Source: CBDULX01 sp965368175
Lineage (GTDB): Bacteria > Pseudomonadota > Gammaproteobacteria > SZUA-229
NCBI GenBank assembly: GCA_965368175.1
Contig: CBDULX010000063.1
Location: 1 to 14,671 of the forward strand
Reading direction: 5' to 3'
DNA: 14,671 bases
How positions within the stretch are numbered: position 1 is the stretch's first letter; each line of letters opens with the position of its first letter. Below are positions 1 through 8,282 of this stretch, piece by piece. The translations under genes were made by a program, and so were the position numbers. Under the pieces are notes generated by a model. The model did not search any database and was not told the DNA's origin. It saw only the letters and a list, made by a program, of their open reading frames with translations.

Positions 1-38
1 ATCAGAGGCTCCCTGGACAACAAGAATAAAGACAATTT

Positions 39-1112
39 ATGAAAATCGGTGTTCCCAAAGAAATCAAAACCCTGGAAGGCAGGGTAGGGCTTATCCCCGA
101 AGCCTGCGCCTCTCTGGTGCAAAAAGGACATGAGGTGTTCATCCAGACAATGGCCGGAGAACTCAGTGGTTACTCTGATCAGGCCTATATTCAGGCGGGT
201 GCAGGCCTGGTCCCCGATGCCGAGGAGCTGTATGACCAGGCCGAACTCATCGTGAAGGTAAAAGAGCCTCTGGCCGGGGATTTGCGGTATCTTAAACCCC
301 ATCATTGTTTATTCTGTTATTTACACCTGGCCGCGAATGTTGATCTGGCAAACAGGCTCTGCGATATTGGCCTGACGGCGGTGGCCTTTGAAACCGTCAC
401 CGACTCATTTGGGGCTTTGCCTTTGCTAACACCGATGAGTGAGATCGCCGGTAAACTGGCCATACAGATTGGCACACACCTGCTGCATCAACCGCAGGGG
501 GGGCGTGGGCTTATGCTGGGCGGACTGCCATTTACGGAACGTGGCCAGGTAGTGATACTGGGGGCTGGTCAGGCCGGTGGTGCAGCGGCCCGACTGGCCA
601 GTGCCATGGGGGCTGATGTCACGGTGTTTGATAAGCAACGTGCGCCCCTTGATAAGTTGTATAAAACAGCCAGTAACATCACAACGCTGTATGCGTATGA
701 ACACAGTATTGCGGATGCACTGACTCGTGCGGATCTGGTGATTGGTGCGGTGCTGTTACCGGGTTTGCATGCCCCCAGAGTGGTCACTGAAACCATGGTT
801 CAGGCAATGCCAACAGGCAGTGTTATTGTGGATATTTCCGTGGATCAGGGGGGGTGTATCGAAACCATTAAACCTACGGATTACAGTAATCCGACCTATC
901 GAAAGCATGATGTGCTTCATTTTGGTGTGACCAATATGCCGGGTGCGGTACCCCGTACCTCATCTCAGGCCCTGTCGGCGGCCATTTCTCCCTATGTTCA
1001 CCGATTGTGTGAAGCTGGCTGGGAAAATTATCGGGACTTGCAGGATGGTATTAATATCCGTAATGGAAAAGTAGATAGTCCTCTCATAAAACAGGCATTG
1101 GGGCTGAATTGA
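39..1112 (+). CDS. ald: Alanine dehydrogenase
   Basis: This cytoplasmic enzyme of 357 residues interconverts L-alanine and pyruvate plus ammonia with NAD(H). The N-terminal motif with Arg15, the KVKEP motif with Lys75 and the YLHLAA motif with His96 match the pyruvate-binding and catalytic residues of characterised alanine dehydrogenases. The Rossmann nucleotide site is GAGQAGG at 175-181, with Asp198 at the end of the second strand as the likely NAD ribose ligand. VDISVDQGG (264-272) and NMPGAVPRTSS near residues 300-310 are further family signatures. At 357 residues it is slightly shorter than the usual roughly 370. ATG at 39 gives the canonical MKIGVPKEIK start, although no strong ribosome binding site is visible. 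It lies 83 bp upstream of ftsK on the same strand. The related transhydrogenase alpha subunit is excluded by the length and the alanine-dehydrogenase motifs. Confidence 0.95.
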   Translation: MKIGVPKEIKTLEGRVGLIPEACASLVQKGHEVFIQTMAGELSGYSDQAYIQAGAGLVPDAEELYDQAELIVKVKEPLAGDLRYLKPHHCLFCYLHLAANVDLANRLCDIGLTAVAFETVTDSFGALPLLTPMSEIAGKLAIQIGTHLLHQPQGGRGLMLGGLPFTERGQVVILGAGQAGGAAARLASAMGADVTVFDKQRAPLDKLYKTASNITTLYAYEHSIADALTRADLVIGAVLLPGLHAPRVVTETMVQAMPTGSVIVDISVDQGGCIETIKPTDYSNPTYRKHDVLHFGVTNMPGAVPRTSSQALSAAISPYVHRLCEAGWENYRDLQDGINIRNGKVDSPLIKQALGLN

Positions 1113-1125
1113 TTGGCTAATAGGG

Positions 1126-1131
1126 TATAAT
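1126..1131 (+). promoter_or_regulatory. Candidate -10 box for ftsK
   Basis: A perfect TATAAT lies 65 bp before the ftsK start in the ald-ftsK gap. I see no good -35 box at 16-18 bp spacing, so the promoter is tentative. A 14-bp perfect palindrome (ATTATTATAATAAT, 1138-1151) sits just downstream, roughly over the expected transcription start, and could be an operator or chance AT-rich symmetry. Confidence 0.35.
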
Positions 1132-1195
1132 TCCAGGATTATTATAATAATCAGAATCTTACATTTATCAGATTAAGTTATTTTCTAAGCAAAGG

Positions 1196-3535
1196 ATGTA
1201 TTCATTGGCCCAGGCACGCCGTAAAAAAGAGTCCAGTTTTTCAGGTTTGACCATACACATTAGTCATGGTCTACGGGAAGCGGCGATGGTTATATTCATG
1301 GCGCTGGCGCTGTTTCTGCTGCTTGGCCTGATTACCTACAGTGTGGATGACCCTGGCTGGTCCCATACCGGGCCCCGTGAGGTGATCCATAATATGGCAG
1401 GCGTGGCCGGTGCCTGGTTTAGTGATGTATTGTTTTATCTATTTGGTTATCTGGCTTTCCTGTTTCCAGTGATTATCAGTTACAGTGGCTGGCTGGTGTT
1501 CCGGGGCACCCAGGAAGATGGCGCAATCAATTATCGAATACTGGCTCTGCGCTGGTCAGGTTTCCTGGTTACCCTGGCGGCGGGTTGCGCACTGTCCAGC
1601 CTGCATTTTCTATTACAACCGGAAATTATGCCGCTGGACGCCGGGGGTATTCTGGGTCGATGGCTGGGGGATGAGCTGGCCGGTATGTTCGGTCTGCTGG
1701 GTTCCAGTTTGTTACTGCTGGCTCTTTTTCTGGCCGGTATTACACTTTTCTCAGGATTGTCCTGGATTGGCGTAATGGACATGACTGGTTCCGGTATTCT
1801 GAATTTTTACGAATGGGTCGTATCGCAAATTCAGCAACGCATAGAATACCGTCAGGAGCTTAAACAGGGTGAACAGGCACGGCTGCAACGAGAAGCGGCT
1901 ATCAGTATTGAAAAGATCAAGAATGAAAGCCGTAAACAGCCGGTTCGTATCGAGCCAGTAATCACAAAGGTTGTGCAGAGTGAGCGAATCAACAAGGAAA
2001 AACAGATTTCCCTGTTTGATGATGCTCTGTCTAATAATGTGGAATTGCCTCCTTTAAGGTTGCTGGATGATGCGGTGAAATCTGATAAGGGTTTATCAAA
2101 GGAATCGCTGGAGGCTTTATCTCGTTTGCTGGAACGGAAACTGGCTGACTTCAATATTGAAGTAGAAGTAGTGGCAGTTCATCCCGGACCGGTGATTACT
2201 CGCTTCGAGTTGCAGCTGGCGCCGGGAATCAAGGCCAGTAAAATTACTGCATTATCAAAAGATCTTGCCCGATCACTGTCTGTGATCAGTGTCCGCGTGG
2301 TAGAAGTTATCCCGGGTAAAACCGTGGTTGGACTGGAAATTCCCAATGAGCACAGAGAAGTGGTTGCGCTGAGTGATATTTTAATGTCACGGGCTTATGA
2401 AAAGTCCACTTCGCCGCTGACCATTGCTTTAGGGAAGGACATTTCCGGTAATCCACTGGTTGCAGACCTGGCCAAAATGCCACATCTGCTGGTGGCGGGC
2501 ACCACCGGTTCTGGTAAATCGGTAGGCATAAATGCCATGTTGATGAGCCTGCTCTACAAGAGTAACCCGGAAGATGTGAGACTGATTCTTATCGACCCGA
2601 AAATGCTGGAATTAAATGTCTATGATGACATACCTCATCTGTTAACACCTGTGGTGACGGACATGAGTGAGGCGGCTAACGCCTTACGCTGGTGCGTGGG
2701 TGAAATGGAAAACCGTTACAAGCTGATGTCATCACTGGGTGTGCGTAACATTACGGGTTATAACCGAAAGGTGAGTGAAGCTATAGTGGCCGGAGAGCCC
2801 ATCGAAGACCCGTTATTTACTCCGCAGGAGTTTATGGGTGAAGATCAGGTCGTGCCCACTCTTAAACCCTTGCCCTACATTGTGGTGATAGTGGATGAGT
2901 TTGCTGATCTGGTGATGGTGGTGGGTAAGAAAATTGAGGAGCTGATTTGTCGTCTGGCACAAAAAGCCAGGGCTTCAGGAATACATCTTATCATCGCCAC
3001 ACAGCGTCCATCGGTTGATGTAATTACCGGTTTGATCAAGTCCAACATCCCCAGTCGAGTGGCCTTCCAGGTTTCCTCCAAAGTGGATTCCCGTACCATC
3101 CTGGATCAGATGGGAGCGGAGCAATTGCTGGGGCATGGTGATATGTTATATCTCAATGCCGGCAGCAGTATTCCTGAACGTGTCCACGGAGCCTTTGTGG
3201 CGGATCACGAAGTACATGGTGTGGTCGAGTATCTGAAAAATCAGGGACGGCCTAATTATATGGAAGAGATCCTGAGTGACAGCAGTAGTTCGGTTTTATT
3301 GCCGGGCGAGGCACCGGCCGCCGGAGCAGCAGATGCTGAATCCGATCCCTTATATGATGAGGCTATCAAGATAGTGACTGAATCACGCAAGGCTTCTATC
3401 TCATATGTACAAAGGCGTTTGAAAATCGGCTATAACCGAGCCGCCCGTATGATAGAGGATATGGAAGCGTCTGGCGTGGTCAGTGGCATGCAGTCCAATG
3501 GGCAGCGTGAAGTGCTGGCACCACCACCAGTTTAG
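1196..3535 (+). CDS. ftsK: DNA translocase FtsK
   Basis: FtsK is a septal membrane ATPase that pumps DNA toward dif during division and activates XerCD recombination. From ATG 1196 the protein has 779 residues. The N-terminal domain shows about four membrane segments (roughly 31-49, two within 67-101, 119-140 and 165-188). A charged linker follows (about 215-300), which is short compared with E. coli FtsK. The motor domain has Walker A GTTGSGKS (435-442) and Walker B VVIVDEFADL (563-572). The C-terminal gamma winged-helix domain (about 715-779) carries SYVQRRLKIGYNRAARMIED, used for reading KOPS sites. Start choice is uncertain: AAAGGA (1191-1196) abuts the ATG, but lies 8 bp before an in-frame TTG at 1205 that would give MAQARRKK. 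I consider the TTG at least as likely. lolA and rarA follow, as in many gammaproteobacteria. Confidence 0.97.
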   Translation: MYSLAQARRKKESSFSGLTIHISHGLREAAMVIFMALALFLLLGLITYSVDDPGWSHTGPREVIHNMAGVAGAWFSDVLFYLFGYLAFLFPVIISYSGWLVFRGTQEDGAINYRILALRWSGFLVTLAAGCALSSLHFLLQPEIMPLDAGGILGRWLGDELAGMFGLLGSSLLLLALFLAGITLFSGLSWIGVMDMTGSGILNFYEWVVSQIQQRIEYRQELKQGEQARLQREAAISIEKIKNESRKQPVRIEPVITKVVQSERINKEKQISLFDDALSNNVELPPLRLLDDAVKSDKGLSKESLEALSRLLERKLADFNIEVEVVAVHPGPVITRFELQLAPGIKASKITALSKDLARSLSVISVRVVEVIPGKTVVGLEIPNEHREVVALSDILMSRAYEKSTSPLTIALGKDISGNPLVADLAKMPHLLVAGTTGSGKSVGINAMLMSLLYKSNPEDVRLILIDPKMLELNVYDDIPHLLTPVVTDMSEAANALRWCVGEMENRYKLMSSLGVRNITGYNRKVSEAIVAGEPIEDPLFTPQEFMGEDQVVPTLKPLPYIVVIVDEFADLVMVVGKKIEELICRLAQKARASGIHLIIATQRPSVDVITGLIKSNIPSRVAFQVSSKVDSRTILDQMGAEQLLGHGDMLYLNAGSSIPERVHGAFVADHEVHGVVEYLKNQGRPNYMEEILSDSSSSVLLPGEAPAAGAADAESDPLYDEAIKIVTESRKASISYVQRRLKIGYNRAARMIEDMEASGVVSGMQSNGQREVLAPPPV

Positions 3536-3548
3536 GGGTCTCTGTTTA

Positions 3549-3643
3549 ATTTGTCATTTCGACTATAGGGAGAAATCTTTTTCGTAAAAATTACGTCAAT
3601 ATCAAAAAATTAAGACCCATCCACTTCGGTCGGGATGACAAAT
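3549..3643. repeat. Imperfect inverted-repeat element in the ftsK-lolA gap
   Basis: The 20-bp arms at 3549-3568 and 3624-3643 match at 15 of 20 positions when one is reverse-complemented. Both begin with ATTTGTCAT and end in a CGACC-type core. About 55 bp of AT-rich sequence separates them and contains no reading frame of interest. The layout suits a small non-autonomous, MITE-like intergenic repeat. Calling it mobile is inference, since only one copy is present here. Confidence 0.5.
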
Positions 3644-3720
3644 CATGACCTGACCAGAGTGTCCCTGAGTTATCAGAGGCACCCGGTTTAATTTAATACT
3701 AATCTCAGAGATTATTGATA

Positions 3721-4341
3721 ATGTTTCAAAAACTGACAGTTTGTTTATTTTTACTGCTTGGCAGTCTGCCCCTGAAAGCAGAAACCGGTATTGAGTTACT
3801 GGAAAAATTTTTAAAGAAAACCACAACCATGCAGGCCGGGTTTAAACAGCAATTGCATGATAATCATGGTTTTCTGCTGCAGGAATCGGCGGGACAATTT
3901 AGTTTGCAACGTCCAGGTAAATTTCTCTGGGACTACGTGCGGCCCTATGAGCAGAAAATCATTTCCAATGGTATTAAAATCTGGGTTTATGACTCTGAGC
4001 TGGAACAGGTGTCGATTAAGAAATACGATCAGGTACTGACCGGTGCACCGGTATTATTGCTGGATAAACAACAATCTCTTTACCAGGACTTTAGCGTATC
4101 TGAGCTTGGAAAAAAGGCTGGGCTATACTGGGTAAGCTTGAAACCAAAAACCGCCGAAAATGATTTCAAACTGATTAAAATCGCTATGGCTGGCGATAAT
4201 CTGGATACCATGAAGTTGATCGATAATTTCGATCAAACGACCACTCTGGTGTTTACCAATCTCAAAACCAATCTCAAGCTCGCAAAGGGTTTATTTGAAT
4301 TTGTACCACCCAGTGGTACCGATATTGTCGGGGATTTTTAA
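3721..4341 (+). CDS. lolA: Outer-membrane lipoprotein carrier protein LolA
   Basis: LolA is a periplasmic chaperone that takes lipoproteins released by the inner-membrane LolCDE transporter and hands them to LolB on the outer membrane. The protein has 206 residues from ATG 3721. A signal peptide is clear: Lys4, a hydrophobic run of about 10 residues, and a probable cleavage after LPLKA near residue 20. The mature part has the family pattern of a beta-sheet cup: an early helix with TTTMQAGFKQQ, then RPGKFLWDYVRPYEQ and KIWVYDSELEQVSI. Length is close to the E. coli precursor of 203 residues. A TTG two codons upstream (3715) is possible, but CAGAG at 3706-3710 is better spaced for the ATG. Only 5 bp separate its stop from rarA, so the two are probably co-transcribed. 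Confidence 0.92.
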   Translation: MFQKLTVCLFLLLGSLPLKAETGIELLEKFLKKTTTMQAGFKQQLHDNHGFLLQESAGQFSLQRPGKFLWDYVRPYEQKIISNGIKIWVYDSELEQVSIKKYDQVLTGAPVLLLDKQQSLYQDFSVSELGKKAGLYWVSLKPKTAENDFKLIKIAMAGDNLDTMKLIDNFDQTTTLVFTNLKTNLKLAKGLFEFVPPSGTDIVGDF

Positions 4342-4346
4342 CTGAG

Positions 4347-5675
4347 ATGAGCGAAAAGCCTGATCGTGAATTCAGACCACTGGCCGATCGTATGCGGCCG
4401 GATGAGCTGGAGGATTATGTCGGTCAGGATCATATACTGGGGCCTTCAAAGCCATTACGAAAAGCAATAGAAACGGGCCGCCTGCATTCGATGATATTCT
4501 GGGGGCCACCGGGTACTGGAAAAACGACCCTGGCGCGTTTAATTGCTAATTACAGTCAGGCGCAGTTTCTTAGTCTTTCTGCTGTGATGTCGGGTGTAAA
4601 GGATATCCGCCTGGCCATAGAAAAGGCACACGCTTTTTTTGATACCTACCAGAAACCCACTATTCTGTTTGTGGATGAGGTGCATCGATTTAATAAATCT
4701 CAGCAGGATGCATTTCTGCCTTTTGTGGAAGATGGCACGGTATTTTTTATTGGTGCTACCACAGAAAATCCTTCTTTTGAACTTAATAATGCACTGCTCT
4801 CTCGTTGTAAAACCTATGTCTTAAAACGCATAGATGAAAAGGCTATTGTAAAACTTTTACAGCGGGCCTTATCGGATACAGAGCAGGGACTTGGGCAACA
4901 ATCAATACTGATCAGCGAAGATATGCTGGCAGTGATTGCGCGAGTTGCCGATGGCGATGCGCGTCGAGCGCTGAATTTTATCGAAATAGCGGTGGAACTT
5001 GCGCAGGATGATGAGGCTAAGAGTGTTATAACCGACGAAATAATTGAAGGTGTGACCTCGCAGACTCTGAGGCGTTTTGATAAAGGCGGAGATTATTTTT
5101 ATGATCAGATTTCCGCTTTGCATAAATCGGTGCGGGGTAGTAATCCTGATGCAGCTCTATACTGGATGTGTCGCATGCTGGATGGTGGTTGTGACCCGAT
5201 ATACCTGGCACGTCGTATAGTTCGTATGGCCTCTGAAGATATTGGTAACGCCGACCCCAGAGGTTTACAGCTGGCGCTGAATGCCTGGGATACCTTTGAA
5301 AGACTGGGCAGTCCGGAAGGCGAGCTGGCGCTGGGGCAGGCCGTGGTTTACCTGGCCAGTGCGGCTAAAAGCAATGCGGTGTATATGGCCTATAAAACCG
5401 CTATGGCCGATGCCCGCAACAGTGGCTCACTTGAAGTGCCTATGCATTTACGTAATGCGCCCACTCGCCTGATGAAAGAGCTGGGCCACGGTGATGATTA
5501 CCGATATGCTCACGATGAGGCAGATGCTTTCGCTGCGGGTGAGACGTATTTCCCCGACAAGCTGGGTGAGAAAATTTATTATCAGCCGGTTGAACGTGGG
5601 CTGGAAATAAAAATAAAGGAAAAGCTTGATAGATTAAGGCAGTTGAACCAGGCCAGTAAGAACAATAAAACCTGA
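4347..5675 (+). CDS. rarA: Replication-associated recombination protein A (AAA+ ATPase RarA/MgsA)
   Basis: RarA is a cytoplasmic AAA+ ATPase related to clamp-loader subunits and eukaryotic WRNIP1. It acts at stalled replication forks and on single-stranded DNA ends. The 442 residues match the usual family length. N-terminal PLADRMRPDELEDYVGQDH is the conserved RarA opening. Walker A is GPPGTGKTT (53-61), Walker B ILFVDEVHRF (106-115), sensor 1 GATTENPSF (136-144) and the arginine finger lies in LLSRC (150-154). The C-terminal half (RGSNPDAALYWMCRMLDGG, then IRMASEDIGNADP-like and HLRNAPTRLMKELGHG motifs) is the family tetramerisation region. It sits 5 bp after lolA, consistent with an ftsK-lolA-rarA cluster. 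The commonly following gene serS is not found here. Confidence 0.97.
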   Translation: MSEKPDREFRPLADRMRPDELEDYVGQDHILGPSKPLRKAIETGRLHSMIFWGPPGTGKTTLARLIANYSQAQFLSLSAVMSGVKDIRLAIEKAHAFFDTYQKPTILFVDEVHRFNKSQQDAFLPFVEDGTVFFIGATTENPSFELNNALLSRCKTYVLKRIDEKAIVKLLQRALSDTEQGLGQQSILISEDMLAVIARVADGDARRALNFIEIAVELAQDDEAKSVITDEIIEGVTSQTLRRFDKGGDYFYDQISALHKSVRGSNPDAALYWMCRMLDGGCDPIYLARRIVRMASEDIGNADPRGLQLALNAWDTFERLGSPEGELALGQAVVYLASAAKSNAVYMAYKTAMADARNSGSLEVPMHLRNAPTRLMKELGHGDDYRYAHDEADAFAAGETYFPDKLGEKIYYQPVERGLEIKIKEKLDRLRQLNQASKNNKT

Positions 5676-5697
5676 CTTAACAGGGACAGATGCTAAT

Positions 5698-5843
5698 GGC
5701 ACTTACTTAAGGAAAATATATTGCCGTTGCTTCGTCATACCGGCATGCTTATAGCCGGTATCCAGCTATATAAACAATGGATTCCGGCCCAAAAGCATAC
5801 CGGAATGACGCAGTACATTAATATTTTGCCTTAAGTAAATGGC
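5698..5843. repeat. Nested inverted-repeat (MITE-like) element downstream of rarA
   Basis: Outer arms at 5698-5719 and 5821-5843 share ATGGC or ATGCC-like ends, TTACTTAAGG and AAAATAT in opposite orientation. Inside, arms at 5733-5752 and 5791-5810 match at 17 of 20 positions (both start CGTCAT.CCGG). A third pair lies at 5754-5764 and 5778-5788 (10 of 11). As RNA or single-stranded DNA the whole piece would fold into one long hairpin. No coding potential is visible. It is probably a dispersed intergenic repeat, but no second copy is in the window. Confidence 0.6.
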
Positions 5844-5903
5844 ATCAGGGTGAGATGCTCATTCCCCTTATATCGATGTTAACACTGCTAAAAATAAGAT
5901 GAA

Positions 5904-5979
5904 TTGCCACAGAGTCACGGAGTACACAGAGAAATTAGATTACATAAAAATCTCTGTGTACTCCGTGTCTCTGTGGCAA
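5904..5979. repeat. 29-bp near-perfect inverted repeat (long hairpin)
   Basis: The arms at 5904-5932 and 5951-5979 are reverse complements over 29 bp with one mismatch, and an 18-bp AT-rich loop separates them. Each arm runs from TTGCCACAGAG to the motif GGAGTACACAGAGA. Without a T-tract next to the stem it is not a typical terminator, although it could slow or end transcription from both sides. Repeats with the theme GCCACAGAG-ACACAGAG are common intergenic elements in environmental bacteria (recalled, not searched). Confidence 0.7.
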
Positions 5980-6124
5980 AGATTTGAATAACTGGTTATT
6001 TAAGAATAAATAGTGTGTGATAAGTAGGACAGAGCACAGATTTGCCTTTTAGATGGCTAATACTAGAAGAAACTGCCCCCAAATATCTTGAGGTGTTTTT
6101 TTCACGTCCAGCCTGATTTTTTTG

Positions 6125-6508
6125 TTAGACTTTATTTGTAAGTTTTTCTATTTCACTTTCAGATGTTACAAGCTCTACCTTATGCTCAGGGTTTGTGATT
6201 TCGTGGAATGTTTGCAACATTCTCCCAATTCCATAGGCTAATTTTGTTTCACAAACAAACACGGTTTTGTCGATTAAGAGTGTGTTTTTCGGCCCCTGAT
6301 AGCTTTGGGTGATTTTTTTGCTTTCCACATAAAAAATCTTGAAATCAGTGACATGCTTAAAATTAACAATTTCAACCGCACCTTTCTTTATTGTTGTATC
6401 TCTGCTTATGCGGTTGAAGTAATCAATTGTTTCTTTGATATCCAGTACACCCTTTGGAAATGTTTCTATTCGTAACCCATCTTGTGAGACACTATATTCT
6501 ATTGACAT
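6125..6508 (-). CDS. Small protein of unknown function, possibly SpoIIAA/STAS-like
   Basis: I do not recognise this gene with certainty. From the ATG at 6508 it encodes 127 soluble residues with no signal peptide or membrane segment. The frame is open upstream to a GTG at 6589 (154 residues), but that start overlaps the foot of a terminator hairpin and has no ribosome binding site. The ATG gives a compact protein beginning MSIEYSVSQDGLRIE. The pattern of short strands, DIKETIDYFNRISRD as a helix, AVEIVNFKHVTDFKIFY as strands, then YGIGRMLQTFHEITNPEHKV resembles the alternating layout of SpoIIAA/STAS-type domains. That fold is inference; no catalytic motif is seen. It lies downstream of the rhomboid gene on the same strand, separated by a hairpin, so it may have its own promoter. 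Confidence 0.72.
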   Translation of the reverse strand: MSIEYSVSQDGLRIETFPKGVLDIKETIDYFNRISRDTTIKKGAVEIVNFKHVTDFKIFYVESKKITQSYQGPKNTLLIDKTVFVCETKLAYGIGRMLQTFHEITNPEHKVELVTSESEIEKLTNKV

Positions 6509-6590
6509 ATATACTGCCGATTCTGATGTTATATTCTTTATTTGGTGGTCTAACCCTAAGTAAGTGGCCAAGCTTATCAGGACATCCACA

Positions 6591-6622
6591 ATAAGAAAAG
6601 CTTAGAATGCATCTAAGCTTTT
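6591..6622 (-). terminator. Hairpin terminator after the rhomboid gene
   Basis: A 10-bp perfect stem (AAAAGCTTAG at 6596-6605, CTAAGCTTTT at 6613-6622) encloses a 7-base loop. Read on the minus strand it is followed by TTTTCTTATT. It lies about 75 bp past the rhomboid stop codon and just ahead of the small gene at 6508. The A-run on the other side could allow bidirectional use. Confidence 0.6.
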
Positions 6623-6696
6623 GCTTTTATTGGCGTCTTAACATGGGTTTACTATTTATTTTTATTCGAGATGTTTTCCATTTTTAAATATAACAA

Positions 6697-8259
6697 CTAC
6701 TCCTGCATCAGTTTAGCCAATTGCATGACTTGAGTGTGATATTCATTCTTTGGTTGCATTAAAAGTAATTTAAGCTCTTCCCTCGCCATATCTTTATTGT
6801 TTAAATTATTCCATAACAAGTCTATTTCATAAATCTTACAGTGTATCCAGTCTATTTCACCTGAGTATCGCGGACTTGATTTTGACAAAATGTTATATGC
6901 AAGTTGAAACTGGTTTTGGGCAATTGCATGCTTTGCCAGTAGCAACACATATGCTGGATTCGCCAGTACAAACTCCTGACTTACAGTCTGGCATTTTTCA
7001 ACATAATGTAATGCCCTGGTTAATTTGGACTGCTCTATATACAAATCAATAATCAAACGCCCTAAACACAATAAAGCCCTAGATGGCTTCCAGTCACTCA
7101 TTTTAGTGAATATGTCTTCATATATCTCGATGCTGGTTTTCTGAAAATCATAATCCTTTATAATCAATAAAACTGCATCACTGTCACGATCAGTTGTGAC
7201 ATATCGATAAAGCTCTGAAAGATAATTATCATATTGCTTGGCTGCCTGCTTTTGCTTTAGTTCATTTTCTAATTTATTACGACCACCATGATAACTACTC
7301 ATGCTGTTACCATCAGACCGAAGACTGCGCCTAAACTCGATTTCATCATCCAGTTCATCACGGATTTCTTCACGTCTATCTTTCAGCGTGAAATAGCCAA
7401 TCAGATAGCCAGCAAAACCACCACTAACATGAGCCACGATATTAATTCCATTATAATCATCACTGGTGAACATATCCCAGGTATCCCAGCCGATGTACCA
7501 CAGCGCAAGAATCCAGGCTGGAATGTGCACATTTTTGACAATAGTAAGAAACCATACAAACACCTTGATACGGGCATTGGGCATAAGATAGGCAGACAGG
7601 CCGATCATCCCCATTACCACACCTGATAGACCAAGCGATGGCATTGGAACGCCATTAATCAAAGTCGATATTGAATAAGAGATACTGGAAACAATAGCAA
7701 TACTAAATATAATAGCGATATATCGAAGATGATTATTGATTAATATTTCCAGTGCCGCTGCAAATGCAAGAAAAAATATGAGATTAAATATTACATGCGA
7801 CCAGCTGCCATGTGCGAATGCTGAAGTAATCATTCGCAATGGATTCCAGCTATCTGGATAATACATCAGTAAGCCATCCAGGCTTACGGGTGCTGATTGT
7901 TGAAATTTAATTACATGTTGTTCTATAAGGTGATAAGCCTGATTAAGCTGCTCCTCACTTAAATACGAATCTGACTGAATCCCTCCAGTTAATTTCTTAA
8001 ACAACTCAAGATCATTATTTCTATGAAAGAAATTAATTACGTTAGCACAGGCAAATCTATCACCTGTTAAGAAATCAAGATTTTCTCTTTCGCTATTTGG
8101 ATCATATACGTTAGAACAGTAGGAATTTAGCGCCTGTTGTACTTGTTGATTATTTTCTGACTGCTGATAATAAATGAATAGACAAAGTATGATGATAAAA
8201 TATGTAATATAAGGCAGTCTAGCTAGATTAAGGGTTGTACTATGTGGGATGAATAACAA
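6697..8259 (-). CDS. Rhomboid-family intramembrane serine protease with helical (TPR-like) C-terminal extension
   Basis: This is a polytopic membrane protein of 520 residues from TTG 8259; the open frame extends to GTG 8358 (553 residues, numbering used here). Rhomboid signatures are all present: HGSWSHVIFN with His188 and Asn192, GLSG with the nucleophile Ser245, and AHVSGG with the paired His310. A first membrane segment (50-64) is followed by a roughly 100-residue loop before the core segments (about 187-325). A charged segment (326-375) and a soluble, helix-rich region (about 376-553) with TPR-like spacing follow. The TTG start is preferred: AAGAGGA lies 8 bp upstream, it gives LFIPHSTTLNLARLPY just before the first membrane helix as in related rhomboids, and the longer start overlaps a promoter (8330-8358). 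Base composition is AT-richer than the flanking apr and ftsK blocks, suggesting an accessory gene. The substrate is unknown. Confidence 0.87.
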   Translation of the reverse strand: MLFIPHSTTLNLARLPYITYFIIILCLFIYYQQSENNQQVQQALNSYCSNVYDPNSERENLDFLTGDRFACANVINFFHRNNDLELFKKLTGGIQSDSYLSEEQLNQAYHLIEQHVIKFQQSAPVSLDGLLMYYPDSWNPLRMITSAFAHGSWSHVIFNLIFFLAFAAALEILINNHLRYIAIIFSIAIVSSISYSISTLINGVPMPSLGLSGVVMGMIGLSAYLMPNARIKVFVWFLTIVKNVHIPAWILALWYIGWDTWDMFTSDDYNGINIVAHVSGGFAGYLIGYFTLKDRREEIRDELDDEIEFRRSLRSDGNSMSSYHGGRNKLENELKQKQAAKQYDNYLSELYRYVTTDRDSDAVLLIIKDYDFQKTSIEIYEDIFTKMSDWKPSRALLCLGRLIIDLYIEQSKLTRALHYVEKCQTVSQEFVLANPAYVLLLAKHAIAQNQFQLAYNILSKSSPRYSGEIDWIHCKIYEIDLLWNNLNNKDMAREELKLLLMQPKNEYHTQVMQLAKLMQE

Positions 8260-8282
8260 ACGTGTATTCCTCTTATATTTTA

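Noticed and set aside
5698..5979. Adjacent repeats as a CRISPR array
   Set aside because: The repeats are inverted, of different families and not regularly spaced; no cas gene is present.
7288..7626. Plus-strand open frame of 112 codons
   Set aside because: It lies wholly inside the rhomboid gene on the opposite strand, over the conserved catalytic region, and has no recognisable domain.
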